DNA from: Clostridium sp.
GTDB taxonomy: Bacteria; Bacillota; Clostridia; Clostridiales; Clostridiaceae
Reading direction: 5' to 3'
Length of the DNA: 64,000 nucleotides
Assembly (NCBI RefSeq): GCF_026168755.1
Contig: NZ_JAPFDR010000009.1
Location: 1 to 64,000, forward strand
The notes under the pieces were generated by a model that worked only from the letters and a program-made list of their open reading frames with translations, did no database searches and was not told the origin of the DNA. A program made the position numbers and the translations under genes. Within the stretch, counting starts at the first letter, position 1, and the number at the start of each line of letters is the position of its first letter. This document shows, in pieces, positions 46,768 through 57,410 of the stretch.

Positions 46768-47648
46768 AGTTTTTTATCCCCTTTATGAACATCTTCTTTA
46801 ATATCCCTATGTTCAATATATACATTATAGTTCTTATCATATAAATTTTCATAAATTTGATTTGCTATAGCTACTGATCTATGTCTTCCACCTGTACATC
46901 CTATTGAAATAATAAGCTGTCTCTTTCCTTCTTTTTGGTAGTTAGGAATTAAAAACTCCAGCATGTCATTTATTTTTTCTAAGAATACTTTAGTTTCCTC
47001 TTGATTTAATACATAATCTCTAACTGGTGTATCTAAGCCAGAAAATGGTTTTAAATCTGGTATATAAAATGGATTTGGTATAAATCTAACATCAAATACT
47101 AAATCAGAATCAACTGGTATACCATATTTAAATCCAAAGCTTAATACAGTAATTGATAATTGCTTTTCTGGCAATGTTTCATCTCCAAAATACTTAGTCA
47201 TTTCCTCTCTTAAATCACCTATTTTATATTTTGAAGTATCTATTATAATATCTGATTTATCTTTAACTTCTCTTAATTTTTTTCTTTCTAGTTCTATTCC
47301 AGTTATTACTCTTCCTCCCCCCGATAATGGATGACTTCTTCTCTTTTCTTTAAATCTCTTTACTAGCACTTCATCAGTTGCATCTAAGAATAATATTTCA
47401 TATTTAAATTGCTCTTTTTCTAATTCTCTTAAGCTTTGGAATAGATCATTAAAGAATATTCCACCTCTTATATCTATAACTAATGCAACCTTATCTATTT
47501 TCCCATCACTTTGTCTGCATACTTCTGCAAATTTTGTTATTAATGTTGGTGGAAGATTGTCTACACAAAAATATCCCATATCCTCTAAACTTTTAGTAGC
47601 TTCTGATTTACCTGCCCCTGATAATCCTGTAACTATAATAAATCTCAT
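46764..47648 (-). CDS. rapZ: RapZ/YvcJ nucleotide-binding protein
   Basis: A 294-aa P-loop protein. E. coli RapZ is the adaptor that directs RNase E to the GlmZ small RNA; the Bacillus YvcJ role is less clear. Walker A is [18 protein letters not shown] (residues 5-15), then [12 protein letters not shown]. The C-terminal RNA- or metabolite-binding domain ends [19 protein letters not shown], a family signature. It is the first gene of a coupled rapZ-yvcK pair, an arrangement kept across Firmicutes and followed as usual by whiA. Confidence 0.95.
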   Translation of the reverse strand: MRFIIVTGLSGAGKSEATKSLEDMGYFCVDNLPPTLITKFAEVCRQSDGKIDKVALVIDIRGGIFFNDLFQSLRELEKEQFKYEILFLDATDEVLVKRFKEKRRSHPLSGGGRVITGIELERKKLREVKDKSDIIIDTSKYKIGDLREEMTKYFGDETLPEKQLSITVLSFGFKYGIPVDSDLVFDVRFIPNPFYIPDLKPFSGLDTPVRDYVLNQEETKVFLEKINDMLEFLIPNYQKEGKRQLIISIGCTGGRHRSVAIANQIYENLYDKNYNVYIEHRDIKEDVHKGDKKL

Positions 47649-47783
47649 GTCATACCTCCAAAAATCTATTTATTAATGTCGAAAGCACCTTCTCAATTTA
47701 TATTGAATTTGAAAAGTCCAATAACTAAATTAAAGCTTATAAATTTACTTTAAAATAACTTATTTCAATTATATCATATATAT

Positions 47784-47812
47784 AAAAAAAGAAGCTACCA
47801 ATTGGTAACTTC
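47784..47812 (-). terminator. Intrinsic terminator at the end of murB
   Basis: GAAGTTACC AATT GGTAGCTTC with TTTTTTT following on the minus strand. It begins directly after the murB stop. Confidence 0.92.
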
Positions 47813-48727
47813 TTATTTTTCACCTATTATTCTTACTTCCGTATGAAGGTCAACTCCAAACTGCTTTTTAACTTCATCTTGAATATGCTCTATTAAGTCA
47901 GTAATATCTTTAGCTGTAGCATTTCCCTTGTTAATTACAAATCCTGAATGCTTTTCTGATACAGCAGCTCCACCTATAGAATATCCCTTTAGTCCAGAAT
48001 CTTGAATAAGTTTACCAGCAAAGTACCCTGTTGGTCTCTTAAATGTACTTCCTGCTGATGGATATTCAAGTGGTTGTTTAGACTCTCTTTTATTAGTTAA
48101 ATCATCAACTAATTCCTTAATAGTTTTTGCTTGGCCCTTTTTTAATTTAAATACAGCTGATAATACTATATATCCTTTTTTCATAACTAAAGAAGATCTA
48201 TATCCGAAATCTAATTCCTCATTTGTAAGGTTTATTATATTACAATTTTCATCAATTACTTCAACACTTTCAACAACATGTGAAATTTCTCCATCATAAG
48301 CACCAGCATTCATAAATACTGCTCCACCAATAGTTCCCGGTATTCCACATGCAAATTCAAATCCAGTTAATGAATTTTCCATAGCTTTATCAGAAACTTC
48401 TTTTAACATTGCACCACACTCTGCTTCAATTCTCTCATCATTTACAGTTACATTGTGAACGCCTTTTAGTGATATAACAACACCCCTAAATCCACCATCT
48501 CTAACCAATATGTTAGATCCATTACCAATAACATAAACAGGAATATTATTTTCTCTACAAATACAAATGCTCTTCTTTAATTCTTCCTTTGAATTTGGAA
48601 TTAATAATATATCTGCTGGTCCTCCAACTTTAAAATTAACATAACTACTTAATTTCTCATCTATTTTAATATTATCTTCATTGTAAAATTCCCTAAATAG
48701 CTCTACAAATTTACCGTATTTATTCAT
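47813..48727 (-). CDS. murB: UDP-N-acetylenolpyruvoylglucosamine reductase
   Basis: A 304-aa FAD enzyme that reduces enolpyruvyl-UDP-GlcNAc to UDP-MurNAc, the second committed step of peptidoglycan precursor synthesis. Motifs: YVNFKVGGPAD, VIGNGSNILVRDGGFRGVVI, the FAD-binding GFEFACGIPGTIGGAVFMNAGAYDGEI, the catalytic YPSAGSTFKRP, and AGKLIQDSGLKG. It is the type IIb-like short form. ATG follows AAGGAG. Its own terminator shows that transcription stops before rapZ. Confidence 0.97.
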   Translation of the reverse strand: MNKYGKFVELFREFYNEDNIKIDEKLSSYVNFKVGGPADILLIPNSKEELKKSICICRENNIPVYVIGNGSNILVRDGGFRGVVISLKGVHNVTVNDERIEAECGAMLKEVSDKAMENSLTGFEFACGIPGTIGGAVFMNAGAYDGEISHVVESVEVIDENCNIINLTNEELDFGYRSSLVMKKGYIVLSAVFKLKKGQAKTIKELVDDLTNKRESKQPLEYPSAGSTFKRPTGYFAGKLIQDSGLKGYSIGGAAVSEKHSGFVINKGNATAKDITDLIEHIQDEVKKQFGVDLHTEVRIIGEK

Positions 48728-48805
48728 AATAAGCTCCTTAAAATATAAAATATTTACAGTTTAATAGTATAAAGTATATTATAATATTAAACAAGTAATT
48801 TCCTC

Positions 48806-50671
48806 TTAATTATTACCATTAAAGTAAATATAAATACTTTCTGCCGATTTTTTATCTATAGATGGCACTTCTAGCAATTCTTCAACTGTTGCTTTTTTAA
48901 TATTATCTACACTACCAAACTTCATTAATAGAGCTCTTCTTCTCTTTTCTCCAACATTAGGTATATCATCTAAAATAGAATGTAAAGTTCTCTTATCTCT
49001 TAAACTTCTATGATATGTTATTGCAAATCTATGAACTTCATCTTGTATTCTTCTTATTAGCTGCATTAAATTTGAGCTTCTATTAATTATTAACTCTTTA
49101 TTATTATATACTATACCCCTAGTTTGGTGTTTATCATCTTTAACTAAACCACATACTGGAATATTTATATTTAAACTTTCTAATACCTCTAGAGCTATAT
49201 TTACTTGTCCCTTACCACCGTCCATCATTATTAAATCCGGGAAGTTAGAAAATTTACCTGCTGATAACTTTAAATCTCTCTCTTGAATCGCTTTTATCTC
49301 TTCAAGTCCATGATTAAATCTTCTAGTTAGAATTTCTCTCATACTATCATAATCATTAGCACCTTTTACAGTTTTTATTTTAAATCTTCTATAATCACTA
49401 TTTTTTGATCTTCCTTCTTCAAATACAACCATTGTTCCTACTGAATCTACACCCTGAATATTAGATATATCATATGCCTCTATTCTAGCTGGCCACTCAT
49501 CAAGCTGTAATAAATTTTGAAGTTCTTGTAATGCTATTCTATTTATTTCTTTATCCTTTAAATATTTATCCTTAAATTTCTCTAAAGTTATCTTAGCATT
49601 ATTCTTAACCATTTCTAGCATATCCTTTTTTTGTCCTTTTTGTGGAACTTTAAGCCATACTTTGGAACCTCTTTTTATAGTCAAATATTCTTCCATTAAC
49701 TCTACTTCATTAACCTCAGGAACATATATTGTTTTAGGAACTTTAGCTGTACCACCATAAAATGATGCTATAAACTCTTCTAATATTTCTGCTATGCTTT
49801 CATTTGCTGTATTTTCAAATATAAAATGTTCTCTTCCAAGTATCTTTCCATCTCTAGAGAAGAATACTTGAATGCAACTATCCTTTTCATCTTGATCAAT
49901 ATTGATAAAATCTTCATCACCTTCCATAGTCTTAAATATTTTTTGTTTTTCAACTATGGCTTCTATTGCTAATATCTTATCTCTTAATGATGCAGCTTTT
50001 TCAAACTCTAAATTTTCTGCTGCATTCTCCATTTCTGTTTTAAGCATTTTAGTAACATAAGTTTCTTTTCCACTTAAAATATCAATTATGTCACTTATCA
50101 TCTTTCCATATTCCTCTTTACCTATATGTCCTCCACAAGGTCCAAAACATTTCTTTATATGATAATTTAAACATGGTCTCACAAGTTCGCCATTTTCCTT
50201 TATTGCTAATTTGCATGTTCTTAAAGGAAATATTTTATATATCAAATTTATAGTTTCATATACTGCTGCTCCATTAGTATATGGCCCGAAATACTTACTC
50301 CCATCCTTTGCAAAATTTCTAGTTACAAAAACTCTAGGGAAATCATCCTTTGTAGTTATTTTTATAAAAGGATAGAATTTATCATCTTTTAACAAGATAT
50401 TATACTTAGGACTATATTTCTTTATTAAATTACACTCCAAAATGAGTGCTTCCATCTCTGAATCTGTAACTATATATTCAAATTCAGCAATATTCTTTAC
50501 CATAACCCTTACTTTTTCAGAATGATTCTTTGAATTTTGAAAATAACTTTTTACTCTATTTTTTAAAATTTTTGCTTTTCCAACATAAATAACTTCACCT
50601 AATGAATTCTTCATTAGATAAACTCCAGGTTTATCTGGTAAATTTTTTAGATGATACTCAAAATCAAACAT
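48806..50671 (-). CDS. uvrC: Excinuclease ABC subunit C
   Basis: A 621-aa nucleotide-excision repair nuclease that cuts both sides of the lesion after UvrAB loading. The N-terminal GIY-YIG nuclease starts PGVYLMKNSLGEVIYVGKAK. The UVR helix pair (ENAAENLEFEKAASLRDKI, about 210) binds UvrB. The RNase H-like second nuclease has AYDISNIQGVDSVGTMVVF and LIMMDGGKGQV. The C-terminal helix-hairpin-helix pair is IPNVGEKRRRALLMKFG and PSIDKKSAESIY. The start follows AAGGGGAG. uvrA is nearby in the same direction, but uvrB is not in this window. Confidence 0.97.
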   Translation of the reverse strand: MFDFEYHLKNLPDKPGVYLMKNSLGEVIYVGKAKILKNRVKSYFQNSKNHSEKVRVMVKNIAEFEYIVTDSEMEALILECNLIKKYSPKYNILLKDDKFYPFIKITTKDDFPRVFVTRNFAKDGSKYFGPYTNGAAVYETINLIYKIFPLRTCKLAIKENGELVRPCLNYHIKKCFGPCGGHIGKEEYGKMISDIIDILSGKETYVTKMLKTEMENAAENLEFEKAASLRDKILAIEAIVEKQKIFKTMEGDEDFINIDQDEKDSCIQVFFSRDGKILGREHFIFENTANESIAEILEEFIASFYGGTAKVPKTIYVPEVNEVELMEEYLTIKRGSKVWLKVPQKGQKKDMLEMVKNNAKITLEKFKDKYLKDKEINRIALQELQNLLQLDEWPARIEAYDISNIQGVDSVGTMVVFEEGRSKNSDYRRFKIKTVKGANDYDSMREILTRRFNHGLEEIKAIQERDLKLSAGKFSNFPDLIMMDGGKGQVNIALEVLESLNINIPVCGLVKDDKHQTRGIVYNNKELIINRSSNLMQLIRRIQDEVHRFAITYHRSLRDKRTLHSILDDIPNVGEKRRRALLMKFGSVDNIKKATVEELLEVPSIDKKSAESIYIYFNGNN

Positions 50672-50689
50672 CTTACTCCCCTTTCTTAT

Positions 50690-50832
50690 GTAAAAAAGTT
50701 AAGAGTTAAGATTTAATAGTTAAAAGCTAAAGGATAAACTCCACAAGGAATTTCTTAGATACTCTTCTTTATAAATTCAGCTAAATCTGAATTTAATCCT
50801 AAACTCTTAACTCTCTTTCTTAACTCTTAACT
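50690..50832 (-). terminator. Long inverted repeat acting as terminator after the PBP operon
   Basis: TCTTAACTCTTAACT (50818-50832 region) pairs with AGTTAAGAGTTAAGA (50697-50711), and TTTTTT follows on the minus strand. Extra direct copies of TTAACTCTT lie between the arms. The long loop makes it atypical, but it is well placed. Confidence 0.55.
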
Positions 50833-50891
50833 GCTCTAAATTAACATTTATCTATTAAGTCTATTTATTATATATTCTTAAACTATTAACT

Positions 50892-52445
50892 TTAATATCC
50901 TAAAACTGCTTGCCTAACAACTTTACTAGCTACTGTTGCTGCTGCTCCTGAACCAGTGCCACCATTTTCAACGATTACTGCAACTGCTATTTGCGGATCA
51001 TCCATTGGTGCTGCTGCTATAAACCAACTGTGTGGAGTTGCTTCACTTCCATCTGATAAAGTATAGTCTGCTGTACCAGTTTTTCCTCCAGCATTAGTTC
51101 CTTTAAATGCTGGCCACTTACTTAAATTGCTATCAACTAAATTAGTCATATAATCTTGAATTGTCTCTGCAATATCACTAGACATAACTTGCTTCAATTC
51201 TTTACCATCTATAGTTTTTATTACATTTTGATCTTTATCAACAATTGAATTAACTAATTTAGGTTGCATCATAACTCCATCATTAGCCACTGTAGCTGAT
51301 ACTAAAGCCATTTGCATAGGTGTAGTTAAAACACTTCCTTGCCCTATTCCACTTTGAGCTATATTACCAACCTCTGAACTATCTAATGAAGGGAATCTAC
51401 TTGCTGTTATAGATACTCCAGGTCCAGTTATTACTGAATTAAATCCATACTCTTCTGCTGTAGCTTTTAATGCATCATTTCCAAGTTCCATTGCTAATGT
51501 ACCAAATACAACGTTACTTGATACCTTATATGCTTGTTTTAAATCTATTGATCCATATACATTATTACCAAAGTTGCTTAATGTTCTTCCATCTTGGAAT
51601 TTTATCTTACCTTCATCCTGAAATGTTCTATTAGATACTGATTGCATATTTTCTAAAGCACTTGTTAACGTGACAGTCTTAAATACAGAACCTGGAGGAT
51701 AAAGTCCATTTATAGCCCTATTAATTAATGGTGTATCATCTGCACTACCACTATTAGCTTTATTCATTTCATCAGCTAAATTATTAGGATTAAATGTAGG
51801 TTTTGATACCATTGCTAATATTTCTCCTGTTTTAGGATTTAATGCAACAACAGCGCCCTTATTATCTCCTAATGCATCCGATGCTACTTGCTGTAATGTT
51901 GTATCTAAAGTTGTTACAACACCATTTCCAACTTTATCAGCTTCCTTTGTTAATTCATCAAAATTAATTCCATCCATAAAAGCTTTAAAATTACTTGAAA
52001 AATTAAAACTTCCTGTATTAGCTTTATCATTTTTTATATTTTCTATAAGACCTTTTACATCAATGCTGCTTAAGAACTGTCTGAAATTATTTCCAAAAGC
52101 ATTATAAGTTGTTAATTCACTATCATACTCTTCCTCTAAACCAGTTGTTCCATAAACATTACTAGTATATCCTAATGCATGAACATATAAATCACTATAT
52201 AAGTAATCTCTTTTTTGAGATGTTTCATTTAATCTTTCACTAGTTGTTAGCGCTATACCATTTCTATCATATATAGTTCCTCTTAAAACTTCATTTTTTA
52301 CAGCAATAACTCTTGTATTACCTGACATTTCGTTAATCTTAGGACTCTTAATTAATTGAAAATAAGCAATATAGGATATTAATGCTATAAAGAAAACTAA
52401 AAATACAGTCATTACATTTTTAACGCTTTTTGCTAAATCATTCAT
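50892..52445 (-). CDS. Penicillin-binding protein (class B transpeptidase)
   Basis: A 517-aa membrane-anchored transpeptidase that cross-links peptidoglycan outside the cell. The single membrane segment lies at about 12-33. A short non-penicillin-binding domain (RGTIYDRNGIALTT) precedes the transpeptidase. Active-site motifs are PPGSVFKTVTL (SxxK, about 265), KVSSNVVFG (SxN) and GGKTGTAD (KTG). It is four bases downstream of the FtsW/RodA-family gene and so is its probable partner polymerase pair, as in clostridial PbpA. It resembles B. subtilis PbpH/SpoVD only in part. Confidence 0.94.
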   Translation of the reverse strand: MNDLAKSVKNVMTVFLVFFIALISYIAYFQLIKSPKINEMSGNTRVIAVKNEVLRGTIYDRNGIALTTSERLNETSQKRDYLYSDLYVHALGYTSNVYGTTGLEEEYDSELTTYNAFGNNFRQFLSSIDVKGLIENIKNDKANTGSFNFSSNFKAFMDGINFDELTKEADKVGNGVVTTLDTTLQQVASDALGDNKGAVVALNPKTGEILAMVSKPTFNPNNLADEMNKANSGSADDTPLINRAINGLYPPGSVFKTVTLTSALENMQSVSNRTFQDEGKIKFQDGRTLSNFGNNVYGSIDLKQAYKVSSNVVFGTLAMELGNDALKATAEEYGFNSVITGPGVSITASRFPSLDSSEVGNIAQSGIGQGSVLTTPMQMALVSATVANDGVMMQPKLVNSIVDKDQNVIKTIDGKELKQVMSSDIAETIQDYMTNLVDSNLSKWPAFKGTNAGGKTGTADYTLSDGSEATPHSWFIAAAPMDDPQIAVAVIVENGGTGSGAAATVASKVVRQAVLGY

Positions 52446-52449
52446 ATCC

Positions 52450-53673
52450 TTATGCCTCCTCTGATATCTTTTGCAATATTCCTAAAGCAAAAAATATTGT
52501 TAATACTGACGAACCACCATAGCTTATAATAGGTAATGTTATTCCTGTTAATGGAATAACTGCAAAAATTCCTCCTATTATAACTAATGTTTGGCAAGCT
52601 ATCATTGTACTAAAGCCAACAGCTATTAATTGTGAATACTTATCATCTGTAACAAATGCTGCTCTTATACCTCTATAGAATAGTAAGAAATATATTATCA
52701 TTAATCCAATTGCAAATATTACTCCAAACTCTTCACAAATAATTGCATAAATCATATCACTTTCTTTAACTGGCAAGTTTTGAAAATGACCTTGACCTAC
52801 TCCAACACCAAATAATCCTCCAGCAGCAATTGAATACATTCCTTCAACTATTTGATAGGATTCTCCTAAAGCATATTTCCATGGATCTAACCAAATCTTA
52901 ACTCTTTCTCTTACATGTCCAAACATTGAATATCCAGCAACTGATCCAATTGCAGCTAAACCTAATGCTGTAAACACATACTTCTTCTTAGCTGTTGCAA
53001 CATATAATAACGTTATTGAAATACCAAAAAATATTAATGCACTTCCTAAATCCCTTTGAAGTACCATACATCCCATAGAAAATCCAGCTACTAATGCTGG
53101 TTGCCATAATTCTTTAAAATCTTGTTTGAAATTCTGCTTATTTTCATATGTAGCTAAAGCCGAAGCTAAATATAATACAAGAGCTATTTTTCCAAACTCT
53201 GATGGTTGAAAAGAAATGACCTTTCCTATTATAATCCAGTTTTTTGCACCGTATAATTCTGTACCAAATATTAATGCTAATGGCATTAATACTAACGTTA
53301 TTATCATATATACCTTTTTATATTTTGCAAAACTCCTTAAATCAGGCAAAATTACTACAATTAAAATATAACCTACTACACCTATAGCAATCCATACTAG
53401 TTGCTTAATTGCAGTTACTCTATTTATTCTATATAATGTTGCTACTCCTACTACAGCCAATATACTTGCAAAAATTAGTATAAATTTATCTCCATCCGGG
53501 TAAAATCTTCTAACTACAAAGTGGGAATAGCCTATTAGAACACATAAGACTACTCCCATTATTAATGCAAAGGTATCAAAAGGCTTTTGTAAAAAACCTA
53601 AGGTTGTAAAAAGTAGTAAGCATAGCAGATATACTAGTCTAAGTAATCTTTTTTCACGCTTTAATGATTTCAT
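52450..53673 (-). CDS. FtsW/RodA/SpoVE family peptidoglycan polymerase
   Basis: A 407-aa SEDS glycosyltransferase with about ten membrane segments that polymerises lipid II. Motifs: GAKNWIIIGKVISFQPSEFGKIALVLYLA, the core SEDS pattern; RDLGSALIFFGI; and PVKESDMIYAIICEEFGVI, with the conserved glutamate, then LTGITLPIISYGGSS. I place the start at 53673, where ATG follows GAGGTGG by five bases; the 21 extra residues in the track are upstream of the ribosome site. It is flanked by FHA and PBP genes, as in many clostridia. Confidence 0.94.
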   Translation of the reverse strand: MKSLKREKRLLRLVYLLCLLLFTTLGFLQKPFDTFALIMGVVLCVLIGYSHFVVRRFYPDGDKFILIFASILAVVGVATLYRINRVTAIKQLVWIAIGVVGYILIVVILPDLRSFAKYKKVYMIITLVLMPLALIFGTELYGAKNWIIIGKVISFQPSEFGKIALVLYLASALATYENKQNFKQDFKELWQPALVAGFSMGCMVLQRDLGSALIFFGISITLLYVATAKKKYVFTALGLAAIGSVAGYSMFGHVRERVKIWLDPWKYALGESYQIVEGMYSIAAGGLFGVGVGQGHFQNLPVKESDMIYAIICEEFGVIFAIGLMIIYFLLFYRGIRAAFVTDDKYSQLIAVGFSTMIACQTLVIIGGIFAVIPLTGITLPIISYGGSSVLTIFFALGILQKISEEA

Positions 53674-53758
53674 AAATCCACCTCTACTCTTTAAATGAAA
53701 CATCTTTTCTATGGTCAAAGATATAACTTTAACCAAACTAAATCATAAATTTAGAGTT

Positions 53759-54208
53759 TTACTTACCTGATTTTAAAACTTTAAAAATAGCACTTCCTAT
53801 TTTAATTTCATCATCAGCAATAAGCTTGAACTTTTCTTCTATTTTTTCGCTATTAACATATACACCATTTGTACTATTTAAATCTTCAATATATAAATTA
53901 TTATTTTTAGTATATATCTTTGCATGATTTCCTGATACAAAGGGCTCTGTTAAAACAATTGTATTATCTGGCTTTCTTCCTAAAGTAGTTATTCCTCTAA
54001 TAGGTACTACCGAACCCTGCTCTAATGTCGAGTTAACACCTGTTTGAATAACTTCTATACCATATCTTATACCTGAATTGTTATTTTTTTGCTTTCCACC
54101 AGTCTTAACATCCTTATACATTATCTTTAATGAGTAATATATAATGACATATAACAAAATTATAAAAATTATTCCAGCTATAAACGTGGCTACCTTCCCA
54201 AAACTCAT
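53759..54208 (-). CDS. Membrane-anchored FHA domain protein
   Basis: A 149-aa protein with one N-terminal membrane segment (about 7-28) and a C-terminal FHA phosphothreonine-binding domain: TLGRKPDNTIVLTEPFVSGNHAKIY (GR, S..H) and LEDLNSTNGVYVNSEKI (NGT-like). It likely brings Ser/Thr kinase signalling to the cell-wall synthesis pair encoded directly after it. First gene of the FHA-FtsW-PBP operon. The start follows a GAGGTG ribosome site. Confidence 0.92.
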   Translation of the reverse strand: MSFGKVATFIAGIIFIILLYVIIYYSLKIMYKDVKTGGKQKNNNSGIRYGIEVIQTGVNSTLEQGSVVPIRGITTLGRKPDNTIVLTEPFVSGNHAKIYTKNNNLYIEDLNSTNGVYVNSEKIEEKFKLIADDEIKIGSAIFKVLKSGK

Positions 54209-54282
54209 ATTTTCACCTCAAATTAATGTATGCTTACCATTATATATTAAATCCTATTGTAAAAAATAACAAGCCATCTTAA

Positions 54283-57108
54283 TTATCTTAATAACTTCTT
54301 AAGATATTTTCCAGTATATGATTTATCTTTTTTAACTATTTCCTCTGGCGTACCTTGTGCTACTAAAGTACCACCTTTATCTCCACCTTCTGGTCCTAAA
54401 TCTATTATATAATCAGCACACTTAATCATATCTAAATTATGTTCAATAACTACAACAGTGTTTCCAGCATCAACTAATCTTTGTAATATATATACTAATC
54501 TATTAACATCATCAACATGAAGCCCTGTTGTTGGTTCGTCTAAAATATATAATGTTTTTCCTGTACTTCTCTTAGATAATTCGAATGCAAGTTTAATTCT
54601 TTGAGCTTCACCACCTGATAATTGTGTTGATGGTTGACCTAATCTTATATAACCTAATCCTACATCTTTTAATGTTTGAATTTTATTCTTTATTCTTGGT
54701 ATATTTTCAAAGAACTCCAATGCTTCTTCTACAGTCATATTTAAAATATCATCAATATTTTTTCCTTTATATTTAACTTCAAGAGTTTCTCTGTTATATC
54801 TCTTACCCTTACAAACCTCACAAGGTACATAAACATCAGATAAAAATTGCATTTCTATCTTTATAATTCCATCTCCTGAACATGCTTCACATCTTCCACC
54901 TTTTACATTGAAACTAAATCTTCCTGGTTTATATCCTCTCATTTTAGCTTCTGGTGTTTGAGAGAATAATTCTCTTATTATATCAAAAGTTCCTGTATAA
55001 GTTGCTGGATTTGAACGTGGTGTTCTTCCTATTGGACTTTGATCTATATCTATAATCTTGTCTATACTTTCATAACCAGTTATTTCTTTGTAGGCTCCAG
55101 TTGGATTCTTACTCTTATTTATTATTTTATTTAGTCCCTTATAAAGAATTTCATTTACCAATGTACTCTTACCAGAACCAGAAACACCAGTAACCATTGT
55201 TAATACTCCTAATGGGAATTTAACAGTTAAGTTTTTAAGATTATTTTCCTTTGCTCCTACAACAGTAATAAATTGTCCATTTCCTTCTCTTCTTGTCTCT
55301 GGAACTTTAACCTCTTTTTCTCCTGTTAAATACTGACCAGTAATAGATTCCTTGCATGCCTTAATTTCATCTACAGTTCCTGCAGCAATAATTTGTCCTC
55401 CATGCTCTCCTGCCCTAGGTCCAATATCTACTATAAAATCTGCTTCCCTCATAGTGTCTTCATCATGTTCAACAACTATAACAGTATTTCCAACATCTCT
55501 TAGATTCTTTAAAGTTTGAATTAACTTATCATTATCTCTTTGATGTAATCCAATACTAGGTTCATCTAAAATATATAAAACTCCCATTAAAGCAGATCCA
55601 ATTTGAGTAGCAAGTCTAATTCTTTGAGCTTCTCCTCCTGAAAGAGTTCCTGAGCTTCTTGATAAGTTTAAGTAATCTAATCCAACATCAACTAAGAATT
55701 TTAATCTACTTTTAATCTCCTTAACTATTTGATCACTTATTATTCTTTCCTTTTCACTGAAGTTTAATGAATTAATAAAATCTAATTCTTCTTTAATAGG
55801 CATTTGTGTAAACTCATATATGTTTTTATCACCAACTGTAACTGCTAAAACCTCTTTGTTAAGTCTAGCTCCTTTACATTTTGGACAATACTTATTACTC
55901 ATATATTGTTCAATTTCGCCTTTAATTACATCTGAATTTGTTTCTTTATATCTTCTTACAAGTGAATTTATTTCTCCATCATATGAATATGAATATTTAC
56001 CTTTTACCCCATCCTTAGTGTAAGTAACTATTAACTTATGTCCATTTGTTCCATATAATAATAAATCCACATGTTCTTTTGATAATTCCTTTATAGGTCT
56101 ATTTAAATCTAGATCATATTCTTCACTTAATGCTTTTAAAATTGCATAAGTCCATGAATCATCTTTTAATCTTCCTTCTCCCCAAGTTGCAATAGCTCCT
56201 TCCATTACACTTAGATTCTTATTTGGAATAACTAAGTCTGGATCTATTTCCATCAATGTTCCTAAACCATCACATTTTTCACATTTTCCAAAGGGAGCAT
56301 TAAATGAGAACATTCTTGGCTCAAATTCTTGTATATTAATTCCACAATCAGGGCAAGCAAAATTTTCACTAAATAATATATCCTTATCTCCAATTATATT
56401 TATAATTACTAACCCTTCACCTAACTTTAATGCAGCTTCTAAAGAATCACTTAATCTTCCTTCAATTCCTTCCTTAATAACAAGTCTATCTACTACAGCC
56501 TCTATATTATGCTTTTTAGTTTTTTCTAACTTTATTTCTTCTTCTGCTAGTTCGTATATTTCACCATCAACTCTGGCTCTTACGTATCCATTTTTCTTAA
56601 TACTATCTAATACTTTTTCATGTGTTCCTTTTTTTCCTCTTATAACTGGAGCTAAAACTTGAATCTTAGTTCTATCCCCAATAGCTATTATTTGATCCAC
56701 AATTTGATCCACAGATTGCTGACTTATTACTTTCCCACACTTAGGACAATGTGGAATACCTATTCTTGCATATAATAGTCTTAGATAATCATATATCTCT
56801 GTTATTGTTCCTACTGTAGATCTTGGGTTTTTACTAGTTGTTTTTTGGTCTATTGATATTGCTGGTGATAACCCTTCAATATAATCAACATCAGGCTTAT
56901 TCATTTGTCCTAAAAATTGTCTCGCATATGATGATAAAGATTCAACATATCTTCTTTGTCCTTCTGCATATAGCGTATCAAATGCTAAAGAAGATTTACC
57001 TGAACCTGATAACCCTGTAAATACTATTAATTTATCTCTTGGTATTTCTAATGATACATTTTTTAAGTTATGTACTCTTGCACCTTTTACTATAATCTTA
57101 TCTTTCAT
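54283..57108 (-). CDS. uvrA: Excinuclease ABC subunit A
   Basis: A 941-aa damage-recognition ATPase of nucleotide excision repair. Two ABC halves: Walker [16 protein letters not shown] (about 31) and [15 protein letters not shown] (about 636); signatures [12 protein letters not shown] in each half. Zinc modules are [31 protein letters not shown] and [30 protein letters not shown] start at 57108 ([16 protein letters not shown]), with AGAGGT eight bases upstream; the track adds nine residues. The upstream 89-bp element supplies a promoter and a LexA-like box, so SOS control is likely. uvrB, the usual partner, is not adjacent. Confidence 0.97.
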   Translation of the reverse strand: MKDKIIVKGARVHNLKNVSLEIPRDKLIVFTGLSGSGKSSLAFDTLYAEGQRRYVESLSSYARQFLGQMNKPDVDYIEGLSPAISIDQKTTSKNPRSTVGTITEIYDYLRLLYARIGIPHCPKCGKVISQQSVDQIVDQIIAIGDRTKIQVLAPVIRGKKGTHEKVLDSIKKNGYVRARVDGEIYELAEEEIKLEKTKKHNIEAVVDRLVIKEGIEGRLSDSLEAALKLGEGLVIINIIGDKDILFSENFACPDCGINIQEFEPRMFSFNAPFGKCEKCDGLGTLMEIDPDLVIPNKNLSVMEGAIATWGEGRLKDDSWTYAILKALSEEYDLDLNRPIKELSKEHVDLLLYGTNGHKLIVTYTKDGVKGKYSYSYDGEINSLVRRYKETNSDVIKGEIEQYMSNKYCPKCKGARLNKEVLAVTVGDKNIYEFTQMPIKEELDFINSLNFSEKERIISDQIVKEIKSRLKFLVDVGLDYLNLSRSSGTLSGGEAQRIRLATQIGSALMGVLYILDEPSIGLHQRDNDKLIQTLKNLRDVGNTVIVVEHDEDTMREADFIVDIGPRAGEHGGQIIAAGTVDEIKACKESITGQYLTGEKEVKVPETRREGNGQFITVVGAKENNLKNLTVKFPLGVLTMVTGVSGSGKSTLVNEILYKGLNKIINKSKNPTGAYKEITGYESIDKIIDIDQSPIGRTPRSNPATYTGTFDIIRELFSQTPEAKMRGYKPGRFSFNVKGGRCEACSGDGIIKIEMQFLSDVYVPCEVCKGKRYNRETLEVKYKGKNIDDILNMTVEEALEFFENIPRIKNKIQTLKDVGLGYIRLGQPSTQLSGGEAQRIKLAFELSKRSTGKTLYILDEPTTGLHVDDVNRLVYILQRLVDAGNTVVVIEHNLDMIKCADYIIDLGPEGGDKGGTLVAQGTPEEIVKKDKSYTGKYLKKLLR

Positions 57109-57130
57109 TTTTTTAACCTCTTCAATATAC

Positions 57131-57219
57131 TTCAATTTTATTTTTGTCAGAAATAGTATATTTTACTCTCGAACAAACATTCTTTATTTAATTTTAGATT
57201 TATTGATTTTTATTGTCAA
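57131..57219 (-). promoter_or_regulatory. uvrA promoter with LexA-like box; left copy of an 89-bp direct repeat
   Basis: On the minus strand TTGACA (57219-57214) and TAAAAT (57196-57191) are 17 bases apart. A LexA-like site reads CGAACAAACATTCT on the + strand (57170-57183), just past the -10 box, where repression of transcription start is expected. The whole 89 bases recur at 60398-60486 with three differences. Confidence 0.75.
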
Positions 57220-57253
57220 TGAATTTTATACCTTATTACCATATTTTTTATAC

Positions 57254-57299
57254 AACAAAAGGTGGCTGTCGTACTAAATAATTAGTGCGAGAGCCACCT
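57254..57299 (-). terminator. Terminator after the LPQTG surface protein gene
   Basis: AGGTGGCT and AGCCACCT form the outer stem, with inner CTAA(T)/(A)TTAG pairing; TTTTGTTG follows on the minus strand. It separates the surface gene from the uvrA promoter. Confidence 0.8.
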
Positions 57300-57410
57300 A
57301 ATAATTAAACTTTATTAATCTTGTTTAAAGGATATTATAGCTCTAGTAATAAACTAAACATTAACTCCAAACTGATAAGAGACCTTTTTTATAAAACTTT
57401 TTAGCTACAA

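Noticed and set aside
46670-46852. 60-aa minus-strand ORF overlapping rapZ and yvcK
   Set aside because: It is in another frame across the junction of two solid genes and has no support of its own.
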